DNA from: Myrmaecium sp. VS I D KN 1
Lineage: Eukaryota > Ascomycota > Dothideomycetes > Valsariales > Valsariaceae
Reading direction: 5' to 3'
DNA: 64,000 nucleotides
Assembly: GCA_019775845.1 (NCBI GenBank)
Contig: JADQAV010000021.1
Location: 1 to 64,000 of the forward strand
Shown in pieces: positions 1-11,510 of this stretch (its first letter is position 1; each line of letters begins with the position of its first letter). The position numbers and the translations under genes are program-made. Under the pieces are notes generated by a model that saw only the letters and a program-made list of their open reading frames with translations, did not search any database and was not told the DNA's origin.

Positions 1-345
1 ATTAAGCCCCTAGTATAGTATAGGTACTAGGCCTCTAGTTTCTTATAGAGTTTTCTATTAATTTGAAATTAACTTAGTAGAGCTAGTTAGCCAGTTCTAG
101 GCCTGAGTCTGGTCTTTAGTTAATTCTAAATCACCTGAGTCTGGGCCTTGATTAATTCTAAATTATCTAAGTCTAGGCTTTAGTTGATTCTAAATCATCT
201 AATTCTGGGCCCCGCTTGATTCCTAATTAGCTGGTTCTTTGCCTTAGTTCCTGGTATTATAGGCATCTTATAATACCTTTATATGGTGGTTTTAATATAT
301 TATAACCATATTATAATGCCTTAGTTTTGACATTCTAGTAGTGTA
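1..345 (+). repeat. Unclassified repeat family, copy A (forward)
   Basis: This is the first of four related copies in the island. It contains the run ttaatttgaaattaac, then several spaced variants of ttctaaatyatctaa and taggcct, then agctggttctttgccttagt. Copy B (2165-2470) is its reverse complement, so 1 to about 2470 could be one element with terminal inverted repeats of about 300 bp. The window starts inside or at the edge of this copy, so its true left end is not visible. Confidence 0.7.
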
Positions 346-2164
346 CTTTCTAGAAAACCCGAGAAAAAAAGCTCACTCGTTAAATAAAATAGTAAATAAT
401 GAAAAAAATAGGATTTTATTCATTAGTATGGATATAGTTATAAAGGTTAAGAACACTCAGTATCTATAAATATTTTTTTAGAAAAGAAAAATAAAGAAAG
501 AATTTCTTTTAAAAATAGAGAAAGTTCTTAAAAAAAGTCTTAAAGAACTTAAAGAAATTTAGATAAATACCTAAAAGACTAGGCTATGTTGATTTAAATT
601 TTTTAACTCTTACTTTATTAGATCTTTTAAGATTCTTAAGATAGGAAAAATAAGCTCCTATATGTAGATTGTCTTTAGATCTTTTAGAGTTTTTATAGGT
701 TCTAAGGCTTAGGTTTAGTTAGTTTCAGGTTAGTAGAGCCTCCTGATTTCTAGCCTAGGGTTTCTTTTTAGTTAGCTGGACCCCTGTTCAGTTAGCTCTA
801 GGAACTCTATTAGCTAGACTAAGCCACTCTAGTTATAATTAGTTAATCTTAAGATATATAGCTAAAGATGCTAGTTTATATAACTTAAAGGCTGTCCTAA
901 CGTTATTTATTCTTTATAAGAAGAGATATATATAAAGGAGTGCTAACTACCAGCTATACTAGGTATATATAATACTTATTTTCAGATTTATATTCCTTTA
1001 TCCCGCCTCCTATATAGAACTAGTATTATATTTCTTATTAAGGTAATTAATACTTACCTTTAATCTAAATAAAGCTCTTTTTTAGTTCTATTATACTAAT
1101 TACTTATTATTAATATATATTATAGTTATATTAATAATTAGCAGCCTTAAGTAGTATCATCTTCATATAAAGAATAAATTTATAAGGGTCTAAAACTTCT
1201 ATATATACTATACTACCTTGAGGATTACTTTAATATATATAATCTCATTAATAAAGAGACTGATTATCTTAAAGTTAACAAGGACTTATAGGATTCTATA
1301 TTAAATTTAAGCCTTAGGGATATAGTTAATATAAGATATACCTACTATACCTATAAGTAATAGAACTGCTTTATAATATATCTTTTAAGTCTTCTTAGCC
1401 TATTTTAAGCTGACTAACTATCTGGTATTAATACCTAAATTTCTTAATTACTAATATCTTATAAATTTATTTAGAGTTTACTATTGCAGACAGGGAATTT
1501 ATTATATATAGAGAATTTTATGATATTACTCTAATAAGACCCTGCTAAGACCTTATTAAATTTATAAAGGGCCTATAAGAGCACCTGTATTTAGAGCCTA
1601 CCCCTAAGTATAAGGGCCTGCCTGTGTATAAGGGCCAGCTTATATACATGCGTACCTATATATCAGACCCTTAACTTAAAGTTATTATAATTCTATTAGA
1701 ATAAGACTCTAAATTCTCTGTTAATAAGATTAATTATATAAGATAGCTATATAGTGATTCCGCTGCCTATTAATAGTAAAGCTCTAGAATTAAGGTAGGA
1801 TAAAAATATTATAACCTACTATAATTACTGAAATTTAGGTATTATCATATTAATCCTAATTTCTAAGTATTATATAATTATATATATACTTATAGTTCTG
1901 TTTAATACGTTTTTAGAGCCTTGTACTTAAGGAAAAGGCTATAGTTATAATTATTAAAGGTATAATAGCTGCAGAAAAAAAAATAAGTATACTAAGTAAA
2001 GTATTTTAATAGGTTATAAGCCCGGGTTGGCGTAGTTATATTCTACTACAAACTTATATACTAGCTAAGCCTGATTAAAACAGACACTAGAGCGCACCTT
2101 TAGAACTAGGGAAAACTCCTAGATTTGAGTTAAAGCCGGCTCTAAAATTATTTATTATTCTTAA

Positions 2165-2470
2165 AACTAAGGTATTATAATTTAGTTATTATAGTACATC
2201 AGAACCCCTAAAGAAATCTGAAAGGCACTCTAAGATAGTTATAGTATACTAGAAACTGAGGTAAGGAACTAGCTGGTCTGGAATTAAGCGGGGTCCAGAA
2301 TTAGATAATTTAAAATCTACTAAGACCTAGACTTAAATAAATTAGAATTAAGTAAGGCCTAGAATCAGGCTTAGAACTAGCTAACTAGCTTTACCCTATT
2401 AATTTTAAATTAATAGAAACTCTATAAAAACTAGAAGCCTAGCCCCTATACTAGGAGCTTAGCTTTACTA
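2165..2470 (-). repeat. Unclassified repeat family, copy B (inverted)
   Basis: This is the reverse complement of copy A. Shared blocks are the motif ggaactagctggtctgg near 2265, gaattaagcggggtccaga near 2281, the run ttaattttaaattaa near 2399, and agaagcctagcccc near 2433. Divergence is mostly C/T and G/A transitions, as RIP would produce. Confidence 0.7.
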
Positions 2471-2485
2471 CGGAAAAGCCTATAA

Positions 2486-2665
2486 ATAAGGCCTACCTAT
2501 CTATATCTAGATAGACTATCTAAGTGATCCAAATAACTACTAGGATAATAAAATAGACTAGGGCTGATTTATTACCTATAAAATAGCTCTCCAACTCTTT
2601 TATAACTCCTTATATACTTAGTTAGCTCTATTAAGTCTATCCTGTTTATTATCTACCTACTAAGG
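2486..2665 (+). repeat. Direct repeat, left copy
   Basis: This copy shares ordered blocks with 4545-4690: ataactactaggata, then cttttataactccttatata, then cttagttagct, then tctatcctgttta. The two copies stand in the same orientation about 2 kb apart and flank the copy C repeat and the Tc1/mariner relic. Whether they are terminal repeats of one element or two insertions of the same family cannot be decided here. Confidence 0.55.
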
Positions 2666-2869
2666 GGGAGTTTTAATAATAGCTGTAGAGTAGATAATAA
2701 TTAATATATATACTAAGTAAAGTATACACGCCTTTTTTTAATAATAAATTATAATAAGGATTAGTAAACATCTATAGCTAGCCTACCTTCTATTTATCTT
2801 AGGTGATATCTAAGCTGCTATTTTTAGTATATAAGTATTAAGACTAAAATATTATAATATAGTTATAAT

Positions 2870-3095
2870 ATATTAAACCATCAAATGAAGGCATTATATT
2901 ATAGTTATAATACTCTAAAATATTAGAAACTAAGGCACTAGAACTAGCTAATCTAGAATTAAGCGGGGCCTAGAGTTAGATCTAGAACTAGCTAACTAGC
3001 TCTAACTAATTAATTTTAAATTAATAAGAAACTCTCTATATAAAGCTAGAAGCCTAGCCCCTTAAACTAGGGAATTAGTATTACTATAATAAGGC
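2870..3095 (-). repeat. Unclassified repeat family, copy C (inverted)
   Basis: It has the same orientation and block order as copy B: gaactagctaatctaga, then gaattaagcggggcctaga, then ttaattttaaattaa, then agaagcctagcccc. It lies directly before the Tc1/mariner relic, so it may be an end of that element or of an element it inserted into. Confidence 0.65.
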
Positions 3096-3119
3096 CTGTA
3101 AATAAGGCCTAACTAAAAA

Positions 3120-4060
3120 TTACTTAGAAGGATCTCTAGAGGAGTCTTTACTATAAACTATTAGAGAATACTATCTATTAAACTCTTAAGAAGTACTATA
3201 TTATTAAATAGTATACTGAAAAGTATCTTTTTATTAGTCCTTATATAGCAGCCTTAAGGCTTTAATACGCGCGTAAATATATTTAAAAACTACTTAATTT
3301 CTAGGAGAGAGTCTTTTAGTATAATAAATACTTAATTAAATAGGGCTCTAAAAAGAGAAGAGAATAGGTTTTTCGTCTAAAAGGTAGTCTTATTTATAAG
3401 TAAAGGTATATTTAAGAAGAGTATCTCTAAAGGTATTTAAGTAATAATCTAGGCAGGCTTCTTAGTACGCTAGGGCTTATCTAATCCCTATAGTAAGGGA
3501 CGAGGAGGCTAAAAAATAAGGCTTTTCTAGTAATAGCTATATTAATATACTTTAGATAGTCTTATTAGAGCTTAAGAAGCCTAATATAATCTTTATATAT
3601 AATAACGCGCTAATTTATAAGGCTAGAAAGGTTACTAGAATACTTTAAGAGGAAGGGCTTAGGTTACTAGAAGACCCGCCTTACTCGCCTAATCTAAACC
3701 CTTAAAAGTACCTTTAGTAGCCTCTTAAGTATTAATTACGCGTCCTAACGCCTTATTTAGAGCTTATAAAGTCTGGCCCAGCTAGTATTAAGAAGGAAAT
3801 TAGTTAATTTATAGTAGTTAAGTAGAACGAGGTTAAAACTACCCTCCTTAAGCTAGCCTATTTAGTACTAGAGAGGCTTTAGGCTGTAATTAACGTAAGG
3901 AGTTACTAGATACTTCTAAATCTTAAAAAGCTATTCTTTAAATCTATATAGATATACTCTTTAAATCTATATAAATAGCTAGCCTAAACTTCTAAAGAGT
4001 CTTTTATTATTAATATATCTCTTAAATTATTTATAAGAGTATTATAAGTAGGGGTAGCCC
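3120..4060 (+). mobile_element. Tc1/mariner-type transposase relic (DD34E)
   Basis: Read forward, 3601-3708 gives a decayed but recognisable end of a Tc1/mariner DDE transposase. There is a D/N-N-A-x-I-(H/Y)-K-A motif at 3601, then a P-P-Y-S-P-(D/N)-L-N-P block at about 3676-3702, and then the position of the catalytic Glu. Thirty-four codons separate the second Asp position from that Glu position, the spacing of the classical Tc1 group. Upstream sequence from about 3150 probably holds the helix-turn-helix part but is too mutated to read. Many stops make it inactive. Terminal repeats were not identified with certainty; copy C lies just upstream. Confidence 0.7.
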
Positions 4061-4219
4061 GTGCGTACTAATCTAAAGCTTTTAAGTATAAATTATAAAT
4101 ATAATATTAGGAAGTTAATAATTTTATAACCCCTATATTACTATACGTATAACCCCTATATTACTACGTATATAACTCCTTAATTACTAGATGTATAACC
4201 CCCTTCTAATTAGCTTCTA

Positions 4220-4510
4220 TTTAGCTAAAGCCTATATATAGGCCCTTCCGCGGGCTTCCTCGCAAGCTTTTCTCGCCCTTAGGTAGGCTATTAGGCAGAC
4301 AGTCCCTTAAGTATAGAGGCCCCTACGTAGCCTCTTACAGAGGCTTCCTCGCAGGCCCTCCTATAGATTCCCTCGCAGGCCCTTACTTAGGCCCTTACGT
4401 AGGCCCTTACGCAGGGCCCTTACGCAGGGCCCCTCGTAAGCTCCGGTAGAACCGTATAGGCACCTCGCAGGCCTTATAAGGGGCCCCTTCGCAGGCGTAA
4501 TACCGGGCGT
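4220..4510 (+). repeat. GC-rich cgcaggccc minisatellite inside the island
   Basis: This is an irregular array of 11-15 bp units of the form ccctyrcgcaggcc (for example ctcgcaggccctc, cttacgtaggccc, cttacgcagggccc). It stands out because it is GC-rich and keeps CpA in the context gcagg, whereas the surrounding DNA has lost nearly all CpA. Related arrays lie at 7565-7685 and inside the element at 13127-13689. Confidence 0.7.
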
Positions 4511-4544
4511 TAAGGAAAATTACCTAGAATTAGATGATTTAAAA

Positions 4545-4690
4545 TTAACTAAGGCCTATCTAAGTAATCTAGATAACTACTAGGATATAGGTCTTATTCT
4601 CTACCTATAAAAATACTCCCCTAAAATCTTTTATAACTCCTTATATACTTAGTTAGCTGACTTAGCTCTATCCTGTTTAATAAATAGGGC
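4545..4690 (+). repeat. Direct repeat, right copy
   Basis: This is the counterpart of 2486-2665, with the same block order and orientation and transition-type divergence. Confidence 0.55.
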
Positions 4691-5601
4691 GGTATAGGGG
4701 CTATATAGCTTACCCCTAGGTAGAAAAATCCTTAGAGAGTGATGGTTTCTTAATTTAAAGCTAATAAATAGGCCTTAGTAATAATTTCTGTTTATTTAGA
4801 TATTACCCAGCGTTTAGCTAAAAATAATATATAAAATATATAAGCTATCTAGGCGGGTAGCTTCTAGGCCTTAAACTATACTTACTACTTCTTCTCTCTA
4901 TAGTAATTACACTTCGGAGGCTTAGGGCCCTATAAGGAAGTTCTTATAAGTTTATTATATAATCCTATATTACCTACTTAGCGTAATTAAACTAGCCGGC
5001 ATACTAGTAAGAGCTTATAATAATAGTAGTAGAAGTAATTAAGGTAGTAAAGGATATATAACTAGATACTTTCTAGTCGTTATTATAGTTATTATAACAG
5101 CTGCCTACTGCTATTTATTAAAAAGCTTCCTAATATTATTATTATTACTATTAAACATGTCTTACAGGCATATTATATTACTATAGTAGGAAATTACTAT
5201 CTTATAGAGTTTCTAATAGTATAGAGCTATCTATTATTCAGACTTTATCTATTATTACCTTAGTTAGGCCTAATTATAAGGCTTCTTAAAAGCGGCTTTA
5301 TAATACTTATTACTACTATTAAGTATAATAATTATTTTATACCTTAGTATCCTCTCTATCTAAGCCTATATATATTATTACCTAAAGCCTTCCTAGGCCT
5401 ATAACTAAGCTCTAGTAGCTATTTAGTATTCTTTAGTATACTACAGGCTATTAGTCCTCTTTTTACATTAGCCTAATAGAGTTTAATTATATTAAGATTA
5501 AGTAACTCACCTAGCTATAGTAAGCGGTGAATTTCTATAATACTAAATGAAATAGACTTTATATATTAAAGAAGTAGATGTAGTAACTTTTTTCCTTATA
5601 T

Positions 5602-5663
5602 AATTAGGGTTAGAAGGTTAGATTAATAGGGTTAGGGTAAAATGGAGGAGCTTTTTAGGGTTA
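5602..5663 (+). repeat. Interstitial TTAGGG-like cluster
   Basis: Four copies of TAGGGT lie within about 60 bp: attagggtta, atagggttagggta and tttagggtta. TTAGGG is the usual filamentous-fungal telomere repeat. The cluster is degenerate and short, so chance within AT-rich DNA is a real alternative. Confidence 0.4.
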
Positions 5664-6428
5664 TTAGGTGGATATAATGAAAATATCTTTACTAAATAAT
5701 ACCTTCTTTTGTACTACAAGTAACCTTACTATCCTTTCTTATAAATCGCAAGCTAGGCTTTTTTCTACTAAGCTATATTTATCCTAACTATTAATAAAGC
5801 ACTTCATAGCATTCTTATATCTAAATATACTATCTTTCTATCAAGCTTAGGCTTTATAGTAAAATTTAATTATGAATAATTACTATTATTATGAGCTTCT
5901 ATAGAGCTAAAAATTATATAAGCAGTAGCCCTAGAATATTAACTTAGAAGTACTCTGCAAATAAGATCTAATATAGCTTTTTATATAGGCTTTATTAGAC
6001 TTCCGCTATATATAGTAGCCGCTATAATAGTAAGTAAGGATAATAAATATATTATTAAATTAGATAATATTCTTCTGTTTTTCTAGTATTTTTTAGTATT
6101 AGTATTATAAGGCAAACTAAAGGTAAACTTCTTACCTTATTATACTTATACTAGGCTTTCTAGTAGGCTTTAGTTATATCTATACTTCTAATACTTAATA
6201 AACTATTTTATGACTAAGGCTGAGTTTACTACTAATAGTCTTAATAGTCCTCTCTCTACAGTAATAATTAGTTATAATCTATAAGATAATATCCTATTCT
6301 ATCTAAGTAGGAATAATAGCCTTATAGCCCTGCTTATAAGCATTAGAAATATATAAGTTATAAGTTAGCGTACTCTCACCTGCTATATATATTAAATATA
6401 AATAGTAGTAGTATTAAGTTAGTAAATA

Positions 6429-6870
6429 CAGGAGTGTTTCCTGGGGCCGATTTCTTGCTTAATTTATTAAGTGGGGGTAGGAAGTAGTAGTATCGGCTAA
6501 GGGGAGCCCGTGCAGGAAGAAGTAATAATAAAGGCGTGTTTACTACCGTTGATTTTTTCGGAATTTATTTTTTAATTTATACCGATGTAGGCTTGTTATA
6601 TTCGAAGCCTATAGCTACCTACTTAACGCGTTCGATTTTTTTTAAAAGTAACCTAACCCTTACTTCGAGGATAAATCGAAGATCGGTAAGAATTATACTA
6701 TATAGAGTAATTCCTAGGTTTGGCGGAGCCTGGAGTTTAAGTCTAAAAATTTCTTTATAAGTAATCCCTTAAATTTCTGCAGGCTTAGTAAACACCCCTG
6801 ATTTATTACTACTCCTTAAGATAGATCTAAAATTCTACCCTATTAAATCAGGCCCAGGAAACACTCCCTA
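6429..6870. mobile_element. 442-bp MITE with TA target duplication, mildly mutated
   Basis: The ends are inverted repeats. The left end reads caggagtgtttcctgggg and the right end, reverse-complemented, reads tagggagtgtttcctggg. Both sides are flanked by TA (6427-6428 and 6871-6872), as expected for Tc1/mariner-mobilised miniature elements. A second inner inverted pair, gtgtttacta, lies near 6537 and 6792. The element keeps many TG and CG dinucleotides and holds the only open stretch above 60 codons in the island (6536-6760, 74 codons). That stretch has no recognisable protein. The element is therefore probably younger than the RIP around it. Confidence 0.7.
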
Positions 6871-7564
6871 TATCTAGTAGTAATACTAGTATTAGAAGTA
6901 ATCTTAGTAATTACTTATCTAGAGGTTTAGAGGGCTTGCGCCTGAGAATATATTACTAGGTTAAAAAAGGTATTAGAAGGTAATTTATAGCTTAAAATAT
7001 ATAAAAGGATATATATTCTAATACTTATTATTAGTAATAAACGTAATAATATATAAGGACTACTATTTATAGAGGCGGCTTTTACTAGTAGCAGAGGCTA
7101 TTATATCTTATCACTGTATTAATAAGATTAAATACTAAAATACTAAACATTAAGAGTCCGCTATATAATTACTCTTATTAGGTATATTACTTATAATATC
7201 TAAGATCTTCTTACTACCTTATATAGGCTCTTAAAATTTATTTTTATACTATTTATAGGCGTCTAAATAGATATACTACCTCTAGGTCCCTATATAAACC
7301 GCTAAGAAGCCCTTAAAGCTACTAAGGACTAGGTAAAGGCTTATAGTTATAGTATTATAATAATAGGGATATCTAGGACGAAATATCTAGATAAAGATAA
7401 GTAGATTATTAATAGAGTATATATTTATATATATTAGCTATAGTATAGCCTCTATATACGATTTAACTACTATATACCGCTAAATAAATATATATAAGAA
7501 AGACTATCCTTTTAAAGTAATAATAAGTATATTATTAAGTGACTTATTTCTTATATAAGCTCTG

Positions 7565-7685
7565 GCGGGGGTCGTGCGGCAGGCCCCTCGCAGGCCCTCT
7601 CGTAGAGATTTTCGCAGGGCTTTTTACAGGTCCTTTTTACAGGTCCTTTTATAAGGCCTTTCGCTGGGCCCTTACTAGTTTTAAT
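7565..7685 (+). repeat. Second GC-rich cgcaggccc array
   Basis: This short array contains gcggcaggcccctcgcaggc and then decayed units ending in caggtcctttt. It has the same unit type as 4220-4510 and the border element. The later units show C-to-T decay (caggtcc instead of caggccc), so part of it has been hit by RIP. Confidence 0.6.
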
Positions 7686-10600
7686 AGGGTCTTAGCGGAT
7701 AGATTAGGTTAGATTATATACTAATAGTAGATTCTCTGTGTATAAATAGCAAGTCCCATTATTAAGGAGGGAAATACTTCCTAACTAGTTAAGATGATTA
7801 AAGCTACCTATAACTATCTACTAGTTTATATAAATATAGCTCTACTAGCCTACCATACGCTATTAAGTAATAATAGGAAGTTAATATATACTCTTTTAGC
7901 TGCGAAAGTAACGCCCAGACAGATAGAACCTATCCTAATATAATAAGAGCTGTCACGGATAATAGTACAGAAGGATATATATAATAGAAATCTATAGATA
8001 TATAATGAGCGGTTAAATAGCCTTATAGTTTCTATTAAATTTATTAAAAGCTACTTAAGGTCCTGGAGGACTAGTATACTAGTAAGTCTAGTAAATATAA
8101 AAAGTAATTTCTCCTATTATCTAGATAACTAAAGTGATAGAAAATAAGATAACTAATAATAGACCTAATAACTAACTATTATATAATACTAAGAAGGGGG
8201 TAACCCCCCTACTAATTAGTTTACCATAAGTAAGTATTAACAACGGCTATAAAGCTAGTTAGACTTATAAAATATATTAGGAGCTATTAACTTAAGAATA
8301 GAACGATATACTAAAAGTATAGTATTTATTATTCCTTTAGTAGCTCTATTTCTATCTATATTATAATAAGAATATAACTCTAAGCGATAAATAGGATTAA
8401 TATAGCTAAGTAAATATATATAGTATTTATAAGGCCTAATTAGTACTAATTTAAGCTAAGTTAGAAAGTATACTTGTAGATATAGATCTATTACAGCTAC
8501 TAGAATTAGATCGTAATTATTAATAACCTTATTAATAGCTATTTTCTTTCTTCTTTTTTTCTAGGCGATTCTTAATACAGACCTATCATAACCTTAGAAA
8601 ACTAAACTAGATTAGATAAAGTTTTTTCCCTAGTATAAACATATAGCCCTTCTAAATATTTCAAAAAGGCGCTATAAGGGTTAGATTAAATTAACTATAG
8701 GAAAAAAAGGAATATACTCTCTAATAATAGTATTATAATACTAACTACCTTACCTACTTTTAATCTAATATCTAAGTTTTCCTTATAAAGGCCGGTAGCT
8801 CTCTCTATAGCAGTTCTATAAAGCTTAGAATTAATTAAATAAAAGATATCTATTATCTAGTCTTTTATAAGTTCAGGAGCCTATAAAAGAAGCTAAATTA
8901 GCGAAGTATAGGCTAAAGAGGGCTAAAGAAATATTCTTAGAAATAATCCCATCCTTATCTAGTATAATAGTAATAACGTATCCTAATTACATTATTAGAC
9001 GATAAGACGAACTTCTCTAGATCTTTATTAAACCTAAATTAAAATATCTCTATCTTATTATTATAATAGCTATTATATCGTCTATCTAAGTAGTGTATAT
9101 AAGGATTATATAACTTAACTCTAGATTTAGTATTAAAGAGCTGGTGTTTAGCGAGTAAGGAAGTAGGTATAATAGAAGGAAGCTAGACTATATTAGCTAG
9201 TAAAATAATAGCCTTAAATAGGCCTAATAAGGGTTAGAACTAGTAGGCTAGCTTACTAGATTAATAATAATAGCGGTAGTAGTATAGAGTTATAAAAAGA
9301 GAAAGTAAGCGACTTAAAATTTATTATTATAAGTATAATATATACTAGCCTGAAAGCAGATACTAAGAGAGCTAAGAACGGCCCAAGCTTTAAAAAGGGG
9401 GTAATATTATAATTATCCTACTAGATAGCTATATAGGCTAATATAGGCTACTGAATACTAAAGAATAGTAGAATAGTATATATATTAATACTTAAAGTAA
9501 TATTAGAAGTATTAATAGTTACCTAGAGTAGCCCTAGCTACCCGGAGCTATAAAGGAGTTTAATATCTAATTCTAGACTTCAGTAATTCGTCTTATTAAA
9601 TATTAGATACTCTTTCCTTATATCTTTAAGACCCTATATAAACCTTAATAATAAGGAGAGGGCCTTAAAGAACGCCCTTACGAGCAGCAGCAGCGAGTAC
9701 TTCTAATTAGTACCTTAGATACTATATTAATAATATATTGTCTAGAATATAAATAGCTAGAGTAGGAAGTACTAGGAATATAAGAAGGGCCTATAAAGTA
9801 AGAAGGAGAAGAAGGAGCTTTAATAAAAGTATTAAGAGTTTAATACTCTATAGAAGATGCTAAGATAGTTACTATTAAAAGCTAACTTTAATACTTATTA
9901 ATAATAGCTTTATAAGATAATTACTTAATATAGCTTACCCTATTAAAATATCTATAGAAAGAGTAGCTAGACGAGTAGAAGGAAGAGTTTATTAACTTCT
10001 ATCTTAATTAGCTGCGGTATTATAGTATAAAATAAGTATTAATTTCCTTATATTAAGTTAAGGCTCTTAATAACTATACTATAGGACTACTTCTACTAAT
10101 AACACCGCTTATACTTATCTTAAGATATATCTTAATAGCGTAAAGGGCGATCTTCTATTAGTTATTAAAGCTATTTATATTAAGATAATAAATAAGATAT
10201 AGTATATATACTATATAATAATTACTACTACTAATCGTCACCCTCCTAATATTAATAAGATAGTTTTCGCTAATATACTTAATAATATTATACCTAATAG
10301 TAATACCCTCCGCCAGGCCTATAGGTAATAAAAATAATATAATTAATACTCCTTATACTAGTACCTTTAATACTATATTAGGGCTTTAATATAGGTATAT
10401 AGTAGCTAAGTAGCACTCCTCCAGTATAAACTTTATAAAGTCTAGAGAAGGGGATTTTAGTACTATTAATAGTTTATATAATTCGGCTAATATACTATAC
10501 CTACTATATAAATATAAATAATATAGTAATACACTTAGCCCCTATAATAAATATAACTCCTGGAAATAGGCTGTAGAATCGCCGCTGGCTATCTATATTT

Positions 10601-11282
10601 AAGCTTCCTCTATCGCGTAGTATAATAGGTATAAGGGATAAAGCTCTACTAGCTAATTAAATACCTCTTTAGGTATCTTCTATTCTTCTTAGCTCTCTTT
10701 AATACTATTAACGTTAGTTAGGCATGCTATATACTCTAAATCTAAATACTTCTTCTAGCGTTAAAGTAGTTACTAACTTATAGCTACTTCCTACATCTTC
10801 GAGTTATAAGCGCGGCCGACTCAGGGGATAGGATCTAAAGAATAAACCTAGAGGCTTACTTAAGAGCCTTCTGATTTCAGTAAGATAGCGCGTAAAAGGA
10901 TGAAGACTCTGGATAGTAATACAGTTAAATAAATATATATTAAGGAATTAGACTTTAGTAATTTAGAGTATTTTAATATTTAGGACTATAGAAATGATAG
11001 TTCGATTATATCGATAAGGCGATAAGATAAGATAGCCTCTACAGCTAGTAAAACCTGCCTCTATAAAAAGTAATTCTCTAATATATATATCCGTAAAAGA
11101 ATGAATTATAAAGGCGGTTTAGCAATGTTACTATTAGGACTAATAGCTTATTTCTAGTAGATATAGACTATTCTGCCGGGTAATAAGCCTAATTAAGAGA
11201 TTTAGGGCCTGTATAACACCCTATTCCTAATTAGGGGAGTGAAATTACTTCTAAGTTATACCTCTATAATATTCTATTTTAT

Positions 11283-11510
11283 ATATGTTAGCTGGTTCTA
11301 GGCCTGATTCTAGGCCTTGTTAAATTTTAAATTATCTAATTCTAGGCCTTTTTATTTTAACTAATCTGATTATAGGCCTTGTCTGTTTTTAAATCATCTA
11401 ATTCTAGGCTCCGCTAAATTCTAGATTAGCTGGTTCCTTACCTTAGTTCTTAATGTTTCTAGTATATTATAAGTTTATAACTATATTATAATGCTATTTT
11501 AGTGGTTTAA
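11283..11510 (+). repeat. Unclassified repeat family, copy D (forward)
   Basis: This is a forward copy with gttagctggttctaggcctg, several ttttaaatyatctaattcta units and agattagctggttccttacc. It is inverted relative to copy C. C and D could therefore be the outer ends of a larger nested structure from about 2870 to 11510, but this is inference. Confidence 0.6.

Noticed and set aside
6536-6760. 74-codon open frame in the AT-rich island
   Set aside because: It lies wholly inside the 442-bp MITE, has no protein-family features, and is open because this element escaped strong RIP.
9330-9420. Possible retrotransposon zinc-knuckle remnant
   Set aside because: The Cys/His pattern is too degraded to tell from chance, and no reverse-transcriptase or long-terminal-repeat evidence was found.
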